From Sphingomonadales bacterium UBA6157 (GTDB lineage Bacteria > Pseudomonadota > Alphaproteobacteria > Sphingomonadales > Sphingomonadaceae): a DNA stretch of 50,940 bases. The notes beneath the pieces were generated by a model. It had not been told where the DNA came from. It saw nothing but the letters and a program-made list of their open reading frames with translations, and ran no database searches. The position numbers and the translations under genes are program-made. Where the stretch lies: the NCBI GenBank assembly GCA_002423025.1, contig DIUN01000003.1, forward strand, positions 147 to 51,086. The letters run 5' to 3'. Numbering within the stretch: the first letter of the stretch is position 1; each line of letters begins with the position of its first letter. This document shows, piece by piece, positions 15,847-24,281 of the stretch.

Positions 15847-16272
15847 CTAGAAGCTGCTGAGTTCCACGCCAACCGAGACGCAATCCGGATAAATATCGGG
15901 CTTGCGGGTGGAAACGCGCACTGCCGTCACACCTTGCCTCGCGGCGACCAGTTCATAAATCATGTGCGCCACAGTCTCCTGCAGGTTGAAACGCCGGCCG
16001 CTGGCCAGCGCGAGCACCGATGATCGCAGCACATCATAGTCCCAAGCGTCGGCCACGGTATCGCACCTTGGAAAGAACGCCTCGTCGAGCCACACTTCAA
16101 TATTCACCCGAAGCCGCTGCGGCGTGCCGATCTCGAAATCATGAAATCCGATGTCCACCGGCAGATCGAAATCCTCCAGCATGATCTTGCGGGACTTGGG
16201 GGCCAGCGCCGTCGGCACCAGTCCGCTTACGCGGGGGCGCTCCACCAGCGCGTCGTTCCCATCAATGCTCAT
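15847..16272 (-). CDS. folB: Dihydroneopterin aldolase (folate synthesis)
   Basis: 141 residues of the tetrahydrobiopterin-fold family: FDLPVDIGFHDFEIGTPQRL with the aldolase N-terminal strand, VDEAFFP-like segments, TVAHMIYELVAARQGVTAVRVSTRKPDIYP toward the C-terminus including the conserved Lys and Pro, and a VSVGVELSSF ending. It splits dihydroneopterin to 6-hydroxymethyl-dihydropterin in the cytoplasm. The ATG overlaps the stop of the upstream SDR gene (ATGA, 16269-16272), so the two are translationally coupled. The pairing with a pteridine-reductase-like SDR supports a pterin role. folK lies 18 kb away. Confidence 0.9.
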   Translation of the reverse strand: MSIDGNDALVERPRVSGLVPTALAPKSRKIMLEDFDLPVDIGFHDFEIGTPQRLRVNIEVWLDEAFFPRCDTVADAWDYDVLRSSVLALASGRRFNLQETVAHMIYELVAARQGVTAVRVSTRKPDIYPDCVSVGVELSSF

Positions 16273-17030
16273 AGGTTCACCATATATGCCACGTCACGCG
16301 GCAGCCCCAGCAAGCGCTGGCCACCATCCAGCGTGATCGTCTGGGCGTTGAAGGTCGGCGTGGCAATGATGAAGCGCAACGCCGCGACGATCTCATCGAC
16401 AGTCACACCACGCTGCAACGGGTTCATGCCGTGCACGGCCTCGAAATTCTCACGGCTCTGCGGGCCACTCACGAGAGTCACCGCCGGGGCGATTCCGGCG
16501 CACCGCAGCCGCGGCGCGTAGGAGCGCGCGATCAATTCGGTCAGCCCCGCCAGGCCGATCTTGCTCAGCGTGTAGGTAAAATAATCTGGATTGAGCGATT
16601 CGAGCTTGGCGTCGAGCAAGTTCACAACCAACGCCGCCTCGTTCGCTTCTGGCAGGGCGGCGGCAAAGGCCCGGCTCAGCAACGCCGGAGACCGCAGGTT
16701 CACAGCCATGTGCGAATCGAAATCCGCGACGCTGAAATCCTCGATTCGGTCAAAAGTGAAGCGCGAAGCCGAGTTCACCAGCAGCCCCAGTGGCGCCATG
16801 CCCGCCGTTGCAGCCATGATGGCTTCAGCCGCAGCCGGTTCCGCCAAGTCTGCCGCCACCACACGCGCGCCGCCACCGACTTCGGCCGCCAGCGCCTCTG
16901 CCTCCATACGAGACGTGCTGTAGTGAATAAGGCATTGCCAACCATCTGCAGCCAGCGCCCGCACCAGTTCCGCACCGATGCGCTTGGCCCCGCCCGTCAC
17001 GATTGCTGTCTGGTTTCGCCGCTTAATCAT
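16269..17030 (-). CDS. SDR oxidoreductase, pteridine-reductase/FolM-like
   Basis: 253 residues. The cofactor motif is TGGAKRIG, i.e. TGxxxRxG, the NADPH-binding variant typical of pteridine reductases and FolM rather than the usual TGxxxGxG. The active site has NSAS in place of NNAG, and YTLSK provides the Tyr-x3-Lys. It ends with TLDGGQRLLGLPRDV. It probably reduces dihydropterin-type substrates (dihydromonapterin or dihydrofolate). Its coupling to folB by an ATGA overlap strongly supports a pterin role; the substrate remains inferred. Cytoplasmic. Confidence 0.82.
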   Translation of the reverse strand: MIKRRNQTAIVTGGAKRIGAELVRALAADGWQCLIHYSTSRMEAEALAAEVGGGARVVAADLAEPAAAEAIMAATAGMAPLGLLVNSASRFTFDRIEDFSVADFDSHMAVNLRSPALLSRAFAAALPEANEAALVVNLLDAKLESLNPDYFTYTLSKIGLAGLTELIARSYAPRLRCAGIAPAVTLVSGPQSRENFEAVHGMNPLQRGVTVDEIVAALRFIIATPTFNAQTITLDGGQRLLGLPRDVAYMVNL

Positions 17031-17153
17031 CGCACGCCGGGGTAATCCCGGTGGCCATCCCCGACAAGCCCCGCGTCAACCTGACCCGGAGCCCGCAGTT
17101 AGCAAGCCAAGCCATTTGCTCCTGCGCCGGCCCGCGCCTAAATCCCTCCAAGC

Positions 17154-19079
17154 ATGCCCAAGCCGCCAATCCTAGATCGCTTTGCCGAAGATACCGCCAC
17201 CTTCACGGTGCAAGGCAAGGACACGCCCGATATCGATCGTGGTGTCGAGGCCATCCGCAACGTGCTGCGCACCCTGCCAACGCGGCCCGGCGTGTACCGC
17301 ATGACCGACGCAGCCGGCGATGTTCTTTACATTGGCAAAGCCAAGGCACTGAAGAATCGCGTCACCAACTATACCCAGGTCAGCCGACTCTCCCGCCGCC
17401 TGCAGCGCATGGTCTCGCAAACGCGGGACATGACCATCGTCACGACCAACAGCGAATCCGAGGCCCTGCTGCTCGAAGCCCAGCTCATCAAGCGCTACCG
17501 ACCGCCTTACAATGTGCTGCTGCGGGACGACAAAAGCTTCCCCTTCATCTTCCTGCGTGAGGACCATGGCTTCCCACGCATCTCCAAGCATCGCGGTGCG
17601 CGGGCCGGCAAGGGCGTCTTCTACGGTCCGTTCGCAAGCGCCGGAGCTGTCAACACCACGCTCAATGCGCTGCAAAAGGTCTTCCTGCTGCGCTCGTGCA
17701 CGGACAGTTTTTTCGCCAACCGCACCCGGCCCTGCCTGCTCCACCAGATCAAGCGCTGCTCCGCCCCCTGCGTCGGTCGCATCGACGAGGCCAGCTATGC
17801 CGAGCTGGTGCAAGACGCCAAGGCCTTCCTCTCGGGCCGAACCCAGGAGGCCCAGAAGAAACTCGGCGAAGCGATGACCGTCGCTGCCGCAGCCATGGAC
17901 TTCGAGTTGGCCGCCGTGCTGCGGGACCGGCTGCGTGCCCTCACCTTCATCCAAGGCAGCCAGGCGATCAACGCCGAGGGCAGCGCCAGCGAGGCTGACA
18001 TCGTAGCGCTGGCGGCCACCGGCGGCACCATGTGCATCCAGATCTTCTTCATCCGCGGCGGGCAGAACTGGGGGCACCGCGCCTTCTTTCCTGCCCACAC
18101 GGATGGCGTGAGCGAGGAGGAAGTGCTGCTCAGCTTCCTGCCGCAGCTTTATGAGGAGTTGCCGCCGCCGCGCGAGCTGCTGCTTGATCGCGCCCTGCCT
18201 GAGGCGGCGCTGCTCTCCGACGCCCTTTCGGAAAAGGCCGGGCACCGGGTGAGCATCAAGGCACCCCAGCGTGGCCCGAACCGCAAACTGGTAGACCAGG
18301 CCAGCCGCAACGCCCGCGAGGCGCTGGACCGGCGGCTCGCCGAATCCACGACCCAGGGCAAGCTGCTCATAGAGCTGGCTGATCTGTTCGATCTCGATGC
18401 GCCACCGCGCCGGATCGAAATCTACGACAACAGCCACATCATGGGCAGCAACGCTTTGGGCGCCATGGTAGTGGCCGGGCCGGAGGGTTTCCTCAAGAAT
18501 CAATACCGCAAGTTCAACATGAACGACGCCAGCATCACCCCTGGCGATGATTTTGCCATGATGAAGGCCATGCTCTCACGACGCTTTGCCCGACTGGAGA
18601 AGGAAGACCCGGAGCGCAACAGCGGAGACTGGCCGGACCTGCTGCTTATCGATGGCGGCAAGGGCCAACTGACCAGCGTCAACGAGGCGCTCGCAGAATT
18701 GGGCGTGGACAATGTGGCGATTGTCGGTGTTTCCAAAGGGCCGGATCGCCATGCCGGCCGCGAGACCTTCCACCTGCCGTCCGGGCGCGAACTGCAGCTG
18801 CCACCCAATAGTCCGCTGCTGTTCTTCCTGCAGCGGCTGCGGGACGAGGCACACCGCTTCGCCATCGGCGCCCACCGCGCCAAACGCAGCAAGGCCATCG
18901 CCGCCAACCCGCTCGATGACGTACCCGGAATTGGTCCGGCGCGGAAAAAAGCGCTACTCATGCACTTTGGCACTTCGCGTGCAGTGCGCGGTGCCACGCT
19001 CGATGACCTGGAGCGAACACCCGGCATCAGCAAGGCCATGGCCGAGGCCATCCACCAGCACTTCCACCCTCGTGGATAG
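17154..19079 (+). CDS. uvrC: Excinuclease ABC subunit C
   Basis: 641 residues, full length. The N-terminal GIY-YIG nuclease has GVYRMTDAAGDVLYIGKAKA; the middle includes the four-Cys cluster region (RSCTDSFF, RPCLLHQIKRCSAPCVG) and the UVR helix region (DFELAAVLRDRLRAL); the RNase H-like nuclease carries IEIYDNSHIMGSNALGAMVV and LLLIDGGKGQL; the C-terminus has two helix-hairpin-helix motifs (DVPGIGPARKKALL, ERTPGISKAMAEAI). It makes the dual incision in nucleotide excision repair. In many alphaproteobacteria uvrC lies next to pgsA-moaD-moaE; here five genes separate them. It is divergent from the SDR-folB pair. Confidence 0.97.
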   Translation: MPKPPILDRFAEDTATFTVQGKDTPDIDRGVEAIRNVLRTLPTRPGVYRMTDAAGDVLYIGKAKALKNRVTNYTQVSRLSRRLQRMVSQTRDMTIVTTNSESEALLLEAQLIKRYRPPYNVLLRDDKSFPFIFLREDHGFPRISKHRGARAGKGVFYGPFASAGAVNTTLNALQKVFLLRSCTDSFFANRTRPCLLHQIKRCSAPCVGRIDEASYAELVQDAKAFLSGRTQEAQKKLGEAMTVAAAAMDFELAAVLRDRLRALTFIQGSQAINAEGSASEADIVALAATGGTMCIQIFFIRGGQNWGHRAFFPAHTDGVSEEEVLLSFLPQLYEELPPPRELLLDRALPEAALLSDALSEKAGHRVSIKAPQRGPNRKLVDQASRNAREALDRRLAESTTQGKLLIELADLFDLDAPPRRIEIYDNSHIMGSNALGAMVVAGPEGFLKNQYRKFNMNDASITPGDDFAMMKAMLSRRFARLEKEDPERNSGDWPDLLLIDGGKGQLTSVNEALAELGVDNVAIVGVSKGPDRHAGRETFHLPSGRELQLPPNSPLLFFLQRLRDEAHRFAIGAHRAKRSKAIAANPLDDVPGIGPARKKALLMHFGTSRAVRGATLDDLERTPGISKAMAEAIHQHFHPRG

Positions 19080-19103
19080 GGCGCCCTGCCCCATGTTGGC
19101 GGC

Positions 19104-20696
19104 ATGATCATGCTGGGCGCGGCATTGCGCTGGATCGGCCGCCATGCGCTACTGTTTGTGATCATCGTGCTGGCGATGCTGGGCTATGCGCATCTGCGAT
19201 CATCGGAGAATGAAGCAAAGACGCTGGCCGGCAACGTCGAGCGGCTCGCCAGCGCGGAAGCTGACATCCAGGCGATGATCTCAGAGTTCCAAGGCAAGGC
19301 CGTGAGCGCGCTTGGCGATACGAAACGCACATCGCTGAGCGCTATCGCGGCACGCCGTCGCGCGCTTCTCGCAGAGCGGATCAGGTTGGAGCAGGACAAG
19401 CCAGGCGCCAGCGACCTGTTGACCAAACCACGCGCCACCATCGTCGCGAACGTTTCCACCGATATCAGGCTGGAAGTGATCGATCAGGAATTGGCATTCC
19501 TGCAAAAGCTGCTGCCCAACGCGACGCGAATCCGCGACTTGCAGGCCGCCATCAACGGATACACCCGCAATCTTGCGAACCTCGCGAAATTGCCTTCACA
19601 CAAACGCTATGCGGTGGAGAATGGTCGTCTCGTCGATCTGGCCGCCTTTTACCGGCAGCGACGTCAAGACAATCGCCAGAAACTGGCAAGCGCCATCGCC
19701 GCGCAACAGGCGATGCCCACTCCGACTGTCAACACCGAACGGCTCAAGGCCATGCTCGCCCCGGTAAGCGCCGCCGCAGCGGCCGAGCGTACGCGTCTAG
19801 CCAATAGCCTTCCCGCTCAAGCCCGCCGCCAAGCTGAGCGACTCGGCATCGAAAAGGTGCTTTGGCCAGCGGCTTTGGCACTGCTTGCCATCATCACTGC
19901 GCCGCTGATCATCCGCACTCTTTTCTATTGGGTGCTGGCGCCGCTTGCCGCCTTGGGCCGGCCGATCCGCCTGCTCGCACCCGGCACGGCGATCCCGCTG
20001 CCCGCGGAGCGCTCGCGTGTATCGATTGGCCTCACACTGACGCCGGGTGAGGAACTTCTGGTCAAGCAAGGCTATCTGCAGACAAGTGCGCCTGACGGCG
20101 TGAAGGCGACGCAATGGCTGCTTGATACGCGGTTTCCACTCAGCAGTTTGGCTGCGGGGCTGTCGTTTCTCACCCGCATCCGCGGTGGCGGCCGCACCAC
20201 TGTTTCGGCGACCCGCGACCCCTTTGCAGAGCTCGTAATGCTCGATCTGCCTCCCGGTGCTGCCTGCGTGCTGCAACCACGCGCCATCGTTGGGCTGGTG
20301 CAGGCAATAGACGCGCCGCTGCGGATCACCAGCCATTGGCGGCTCGGGACGCTCAACGCCTGGCTGACCTGGCAATGGCGGTTCCTCGCCTTCCACGGCC
20401 CGGCGCGATTGATCCTGAAGGGCGGGCGCGGCGTGCGGATAGAGCCCGCCGAGACCGGCCGCAGCATCGGGCAGGAGCAACTGATCGGCTTTTCGGCAGG
20501 CCTGCAATATTCCAGCGTCCGCACCGAAACCTTCCTGCCCTATCTGCTCGGCCGCGAGCCTTTGCTCAATGACAGCATCGCCGCCGGCGAGGGCCTGCTC
20601 ATTGCTGAAGAGGCTCCACTGGCCGGACGGCGCGGTGGCGTGCGATCGGGCCTGGAAGGCGCGATGGACGCCGCCCTCCAGCTTTTCGGCATTTGA
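19104..20696 (+). CDS. Large membrane-anchored protein with coiled coil and a beta-rich C-terminal domain; function unknown
   Basis: 530 residues. Seen: an N-terminal TM helix (ALLFVIIVLAMLGYA), about 200 residues of charged helical, coiled-coil-like sequence (from about 40 to 245), two more hydrophobic stretches (VLWPAALALLAIITAPLIIR and LFYWVLAPLAALG), then a beta-rich domain (about 300-530). The C-terminal part (GEELLVKQGYLQTS, LSFLTRIRGGGRTTVSA, EQLIGFSAGLQYSSVRTETF, LIAEEAPL) is reminiscent of the AIM24 fold in strand pattern. I cannot confirm this without a profile search. It lies 24 nt after uvrC on the same strand, so it may be co-transcribed. No catalytic motif is visible. Confidence 0.7.
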   Translation: MIMLGAALRWIGRHALLFVIIVLAMLGYAHLRSSENEAKTLAGNVERLASAEADIQAMISEFQGKAVSALGDTKRTSLSAIAARRRALLAERIRLEQDKPGASDLLTKPRATIVANVSTDIRLEVIDQELAFLQKLLPNATRIRDLQAAINGYTRNLANLAKLPSHKRYAVENGRLVDLAAFYRQRRQDNRQKLASAIAAQQAMPTPTVNTERLKAMLAPVSAAAAAERTRLANSLPAQARRQAERLGIEKVLWPAALALLAIITAPLIIRTLFYWVLAPLAALGRPIRLLAPGTAIPLPAERSRVSIGLTLTPGEELLVKQGYLQTSAPDGVKATQWLLDTRFPLSSLAAGLSFLTRIRGGGRTTVSATRDPFAELVMLDLPPGAACVLQPRAIVGLVQAIDAPLRITSHWRLGTLNAWLTWQWRFLAFHGPARLILKGGRGVRIEPAETGRSIGQEQLIGFSAGLQYSSVRTETFLPYLLGREPLLNDSIAAGEGLLIAEEAPLAGRRGGVRSGLEGAMDAALQLFGI

Positions 20697-20753
20697 TGAC
20701 GCATCGCCAAACTCTGCTATCGTCACACATCGCCAATTGTCTGGACACAATCG

Positions 20754-21446
20754 ATGACCCTCACGCTCTACACGGCCGCAACCCCCAATGGGTACAAGGT
20801 CTCCGTGGCGCTGGAGGAAATGGCGCTGCCCTATGAGGTGGTGCGAATCGATCTTTCCAAGGGTGAGCAGAAGACACCTGAGTTTCTCACCATCTGCCCC
20901 AACGGCCGGGTACCGGCGATCGTCGATGATGGCTTTCCCGTGTTCGAATCGGGTGCGATTCTCATCTATCTTGCGGAAAAGACCGGGCTGTTCATGCCGC
21001 AGGACACGCAGGGCCGCAGCCGGGTCATCCAGTGGCTAATGTTCCAGATGGGCGGCATCGGCCCGATGATGGGTCAGGCCAATGTGTTCTACCGCTATTT
21101 CCCCGAAAAAATCCCCGCCGCCATCGCGCGGTACCAGGGTGAAGTGCGCCGGCTGTTCGGCGTTCTGGACAGGCAGCTTGCCACCTCCGAGTATCTCGCC
21201 GGAGACTATAGCATCGCCGACATGGCCAATTGGTGCTGGGTCCGAACCGCCAAATGGTCCGGCGTGGAAACGGACGGCCTGCCGCACCTGCAACGCTGGA
21301 AGGCCGCAATCGCCGAGCGGCCGGGCGCGCAAAAGGGCATCACTGTCCCGGAATCGGCACGCATAAAGGCGGAGGACGACGAGGAAGCCCGCAAATTCTC
21401 TGAGCGTGCCCGCGCCATGGTGGAGATGGGCAAGCGCGAGGCCTGA
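20754..21446 (+). CDS. Glutathione S-transferase family protein (YfcG/Ure2p-like)
   Basis: 230 residues. The N-terminal thioredoxin-like domain has LYTAATPNGYKVSVALEEM with the T-x-N motif typical of the YfcG/Ure2p group, PNGRVPAIVD with the cis-Pro, and FESGAILIYLAEKTG for glutathione binding. The C-terminal helical domain carries EYLAGDYSIADMANWCWVR, the conserved N-capping box region. Such enzymes are often disulfide-bond oxidoreductases rather than transferases (family knowledge). It is cytoplasmic. It ends exactly where the convergent carboxymuconolactone-decarboxylase-family gene ends (TGATCA). Confidence 0.9.
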   Translation: MTLTLYTAATPNGYKVSVALEEMALPYEVVRIDLSKGEQKTPEFLTICPNGRVPAIVDDGFPVFESGAILIYLAEKTGLFMPQDTQGRSRVIQWLMFQMGGIGPMMGQANVFYRYFPEKIPAAIARYQGEVRRLFGVLDRQLATSEYLAGDYSIADMANWCWVRTAKWSGVETDGLPHLQRWKAAIAERPGAQKGITVPESARIKAEDDEEARKFSERARAMVEMGKREA

Positions 21447-22028
21447 TCAGCCGGCGCCGCCATAGTCCGGCTCCAGCTGTACGCCAAAGCTATTCAGCGC
21501 CATGCTGACCATCGTGTATTGCCCCACCGCGAACACCAGATCGACAAGTTGCGTCTCGCTGAGCCGCGCTGCCAGCGCTTTCCAGGTCACATCGCTGATG
21601 AAGTGATCACCGACCAGTTCATCGACAGCGCGCAACAGAACATCATCAGGGGCATCACTACCCGCCAGCGGCCCGGCGCGCGCCAGCTCGATATCGGCTT
21701 CGCTCATCCCGGCATGCTCTAGCCCGATGGCGACATGATGGTGCCACTCATACGGGGCACGGCAGAGCCAGCCGGTGCGCAGGATCGCCAGTTCCCTGTC
21801 CCGCGGACTCAGCGAGGAACGGAACAGCACCTGGTCCCCCCAGCGCGCAAAGCGCCCGGCAAGCTTGGGGTGGTTGGCCAGCGTCTTGAAGATGTTGAAC
21901 ACAGGCGCCTCTGCCTCGCCCATCTCGGCAGGCCGCTTGCCAAGCATCTGCTCACGAAGCGCCGGGTCCCAATCGGCCACCTCCAGCGGCTGTATGCGCG
22001 GGGCGCTGGTACGGTGCGGCAGGTCCAT
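21447..22028 (-). CDS. Carboxymuconolactone decarboxylase family protein (AhpD-like)
   Basis: 193 residues. The ATG at 22028 is preferred over an upstream in-frame start at 22079 because GGGAG lies 7 nt before it. The family core is LSPRDRELAILRTGWLCRAP followed by YEWHHHVAIGLEHAGMS, where the Glu/His residues form the active site of this group; the usual CxxC of AhpD is absent. Function of such members is mostly unknown (peroxidase-like or decarboxylase-like). Its stop codon abuts that of the GST gene (TGATCA). No paired substrate gene is evident. Confidence 0.87.
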   Translation of the reverse strand: MDLPHRTSAPRIQPLEVADWDPALREQMLGKRPAEMGEAEAPVFNIFKTLANHPKLAGRFARWGDQVLFRSSLSPRDRELAILRTGWLCRAPYEWHHHVAIGLEHAGMSEADIELARAGPLAGSDAPDDVLLRAVDELVGDHFISDVTWKALAARLSETQLVDLVFAVGQYTMVSMALNSFGVQLEPDYGGAG

Positions 22029-22096
22029 GGCGTGTCTCCCTCTTGCGGGAACAATGAGCCGTCGCTCTGCCTTCCGCAATCCGGCGACCTGCCGCG

Positions 22097-22690
22097 CTAC
22101 ACCTTGTCGGAATAGAGCAGCCGGCCCGGCCCGAGCCGGTCGATCACCTGCGCCAGATCCTGCTTCGTGACGGTGAAGCAGCCGAGGCTGCGGCCGACTT
22201 TGCCAAGGCCCTGCGCCATGTCGGCGCTCACATAGGGTGCGGAATGCACAACGATGGCACGGCTCAAAGCGTTGCTGTTCTGCGGGTCGAGGCCGATGAG
22301 GCGCATCGAGCGGCCGTGCTGGCCGACATATTCATTGCTGGTCAGCAGCGCGCCGTCACACGAGGCATTGGAACCCGGATCGTTCGAGAAGCGCTTAAGC
22401 CAGCCGGAATGTGCCGGGTCGGAGCCACGGCCGTGCGCGACCAGGAGCGAGGTGACGGCGCCGCTCGCCACATCGAGCAAATGGAAGCGCTTGTCCCCAG
22501 AAGGTCGAGAATAGTCCGCAATGCCGATGACATCGGCGTGCTTCACCTGGCTGCGGTGGCGGGCCAGCGCGCCCAGCGCTCGCTCGCGCAGGCGGCTGTC
22601 GATGGTCGCAGCAGCACGCGCCTGTGCCGGTACGGATGCCATGGCGAGACCCGCAAGCCCCGCGCCCAGAAAACCACGTCTGTCGATCAA
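22097..22690 (-). CDS. Murein L,D-transpeptidase catalytic-domain protein, exported
   Basis: About 197 residues. A TTG start at 22690 is proposed because GGAG lies 8 nt upstream; a GTG at 22699 would overlap that site. The start gives IDRRGFLGAGLAGLAM, a Tat-like twin-arginine signal. The catalytic segment is HSAPYVSADMAQGLGKVGRS followed by LGCFTV: the His and the SxGC Cys expected in the YkuD-type enzymes that form 3-3 peptidoglycan crosslinks. This subgroup (DLASGAVTSLLVAHGRGSDP-like region) is a small secreted family. It lies 27 nt downstream of the nitroreductase on the same strand. Activity is inferred from the motif. Confidence 0.82.
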   Translation of the reverse strand: MIDRRGFLGAGLAGLAMASVPAQARAAATIDSRLRERALGALARHRSQVKHADVIGIADYSRPSGDKRFHLLDVASGAVTSLLVAHGRGSDPAHSGWLKRFSNDPGSNASCDGALLTSNEYVGQHGRSMRLIGLDPQNSNALSRAIVVHSAPYVSADMAQGLGKVGRSLGCFTVTKQDLAQVIDRLGPGRLLYSDKV

Positions 22691-22717
22691 ATCACACACT
22701 CCGGAAAAGCCCCCGGA

Positions 22718-23395
22718 TCAGATGCCCCTGAAGTTGGCAAAGTCAGCCAGCGGTGCCCGCGCCGGCCGCGCCGCGTTGGCAGGGTCGTCCTTGTCCATGT
22801 AGCCAATGGCCATGCCGGTAAAAAGCATCCGCTCGTCAGGCGTCCCGAGAAAGGAACGGATTGTCGCAGGGTACATCGCCCAGCACTCCTGCGGGCAGCT
22901 GTCGAGCCCTTCCTCACGCAAAAGCAGCATCAGGCTCTGCAGATACATGCCCATGTCGCTCCACTGCGGCGGGCCCATGGTTTTCGCCACGGTGCAGAAC
23001 AGCGCCACCGGTGCACCGAAAAACTGGAAGTTCCGCGCAAACCACATCAGCCGCTTCATCTTGTCCTCGCGCGGGATGCCCAGCGCGCGGTACAGTTCCT
23101 CACCCACTTCGAAGCGGTAACGGCTGTAGGGCTCGGGCAGCACTTTCGGGTAGATGTCATATTCCATCGGCTCGCCCTTTGGCGCTTCCATGATGCGGCG
23201 CTGCATGATCGCCTTCAGATCGGCCAGAGGCTCGCCGCCCACCACATCGATATGCCAAGGCTGGAGATTGCCGCCGGAGGGCGCCCGCCCCGCCTTCTCC
23301 ACCACCCGGCGGATCACCGCGCCATCCACCGGCTTGTCGAGAAAGCCGCGCACCGACCGGCGCGAGACAATGGCTTCACTGACGTTCATATTCAC
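22718..23395 (-). CDS. Nitroreductase family flavoprotein
   Basis: 225 residues with the nitroreductase N-terminus SEAIVSRRSVRGFLDKPVDG, then RAPSGGNLQPWHIDVVGGEP (FMN-binding loop), and GLDSCPQECWAMYPATIRSF near the C-terminus followed by LFTGMAIGYMDKDDPAN. It is an FMN-dependent NAD(P)H oxidoreductase reducing nitro or quinone compounds; the exact substrate cannot be inferred. It is upstream of the L,D-transpeptidase gene on the same strand and divergent from pgsA with a 53-nt gap. Confidence 0.9.
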   Translation of the reverse strand: MNMNVSEAIVSRRSVRGFLDKPVDGAVIRRVVEKAGRAPSGGNLQPWHIDVVGGEPLADLKAIMQRRIMEAPKGEPMEYDIYPKVLPEPYSRYRFEVGEELYRALGIPREDKMKRLMWFARNFQFFGAPVALFCTVAKTMGPPQWSDMGMYLQSLMLLLREEGLDSCPQECWAMYPATIRSFLGTPDERMLFTGMAIGYMDKDDPANAARPARAPLADFANFRGI

Positions 23396-23448
23396 ATTCC
23401 CGCTAATCGAAACTTTCCTTGCCCGTCCGGATTGCCTAGGAAAGACCT

Positions 23449-24009
23449 GTGTTGTCCAGCCTCCCCAATCTGCTCACGCTCAGCCGCATATTTGCGGTGC
23501 CCTTGCTCGTCGTGCTGATGTGGACTCCGAACCCTTGGGAATGGCTGGCCGCCTTTGCGCTTTTTTGCGTCGCTGGCCTCACCGATTACCTCGATGGCTA
23601 TCTTGCCCGCGCTCAGGGCACTGTCTCCAAGATCGGCGTGTTTCTTGATCCGATTGCGGACAAGATCATGGTCGCCGCCGTCATCATCATGCTGATCCAC
23701 TCTGGGCTCGTGCACGGCTTTGCCGTTATCGCCGCACTGGTTATCCTGCTGCGCGAAATCATTGTCTCAGGGCTGCGCGAGTATCTTGCCGGCCTGCAGG
23801 TCTCCCTGCCCGTCTCGCAGCTGGCGAAATGGAAGACCGCGGCGCAGATGATCGCGCTCGGCGCACTGGTACTCGCCGGCTCGGCAGACCGGCTGCTGCC
23901 CTGGCTCCCGGCGCACGAGATCGGCCTCGTCAGCCTGTGGGTGGCCGCTGGCCTCACCCTCATCACCGGCTATGATTATCTGCGCGCCGGCCTCAAGCAC
24001 ATGGCTTGA
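23449..24009 (+). CDS. pgsA: CDP-diacylglycerol-glycerol-3-phosphate 3-phosphatidyltransferase
   Basis: 186 residues with several TM helices and the complete CDP-alcohol phosphotransferase motif DGYLARAQGTVSKIGVFLDP followed by IAD (D-G-x2-A-R-x8-G-x3-D-x3-D), near residues 50-72. The N-terminus LPNLLTLSRIFAVPLLVVL is typical of PgsA. It makes phosphatidylglycerophosphate, the first committed step to phosphatidylglycerol and cardiolipin, in the inner membrane. GTG start. It is followed by moaD and moaE on the same strand with small gaps. The two phospholipase-D-type proteins at 46-50 kb act further down the same lipid pathway. Confidence 0.94.
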   Translation: MLSSLPNLLTLSRIFAVPLLVVLMWTPNPWEWLAAFALFCVAGLTDYLDGYLARAQGTVSKIGVFLDPIADKIMVAAVIIMLIHSGLVHGFAVIAALVILLREIIVSGLREYLAGLQVSLPVSQLAKWKTAAQMIALGALVLAGSADRLLPWLPAHEIGLVSLWVAAGLTLITGYDYLRAGLKHMA

Positions 24010-24026
24010 TCGGAAAGCCTGAGCCG

Positions 24027-24278
24027 ATGGATTTCCTCTACTTTGCCTGGGTCCGCGAGCGCATCGGCATCGCCGAGGAGCAACTCGCACCACCGCCCGA
24101 AATCACGACTGTCGCCGGCCTGCTCGATTGGCTTGCCGCCCGCTCGCCGGGCCATGCAGCCGCGCTGGCGGATCGCAGCGCCATCCGTGTCGCGCTCGAT
24201 CAGGCGTTCGTGCCCCTCGGGGCGCCGCTGGGCCGGCCGGCTGAAATCGCCATTTTCCCGCCCGTCACCGGCGGCTGA
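24027..24278 (+). CDS. moaD: Molybdopterin synthase small subunit
   Basis: 83 residues, ubiquitin-fold: MDFLYFAWVRERIGIAEEQL start, LADRSAIRVALDQAFV, and the obligatory C-terminal Gly-Gly (FPPVTGG) that carries the thiocarboxylate sulfur. An ATG at 24027 with a GGAAAG tract upstream is chosen; an in-frame TTG at 24006 overlapping the pgsA stop is less likely. MoaD donates sulfur to precursor Z in molybdenum-cofactor synthesis together with MoaE, whose gene starts 3 nt after the stop. Confidence 0.93.
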   Translation: MDFLYFAWVRERIGIAEEQLAPPPEITTVAGLLDWLAARSPGHAAALADRSAIRVALDQAFVPLGAPLGRPAEIAIFPPVTGG

Positions 24279-24281
24279 GCC

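Noticed and set aside
17172..18503. 443-codon reverse open frame inside uvrC
   Set aside because: Antisense to uvrC, whose GIY-YIG, UVR and HhH motifs establish the real frame.
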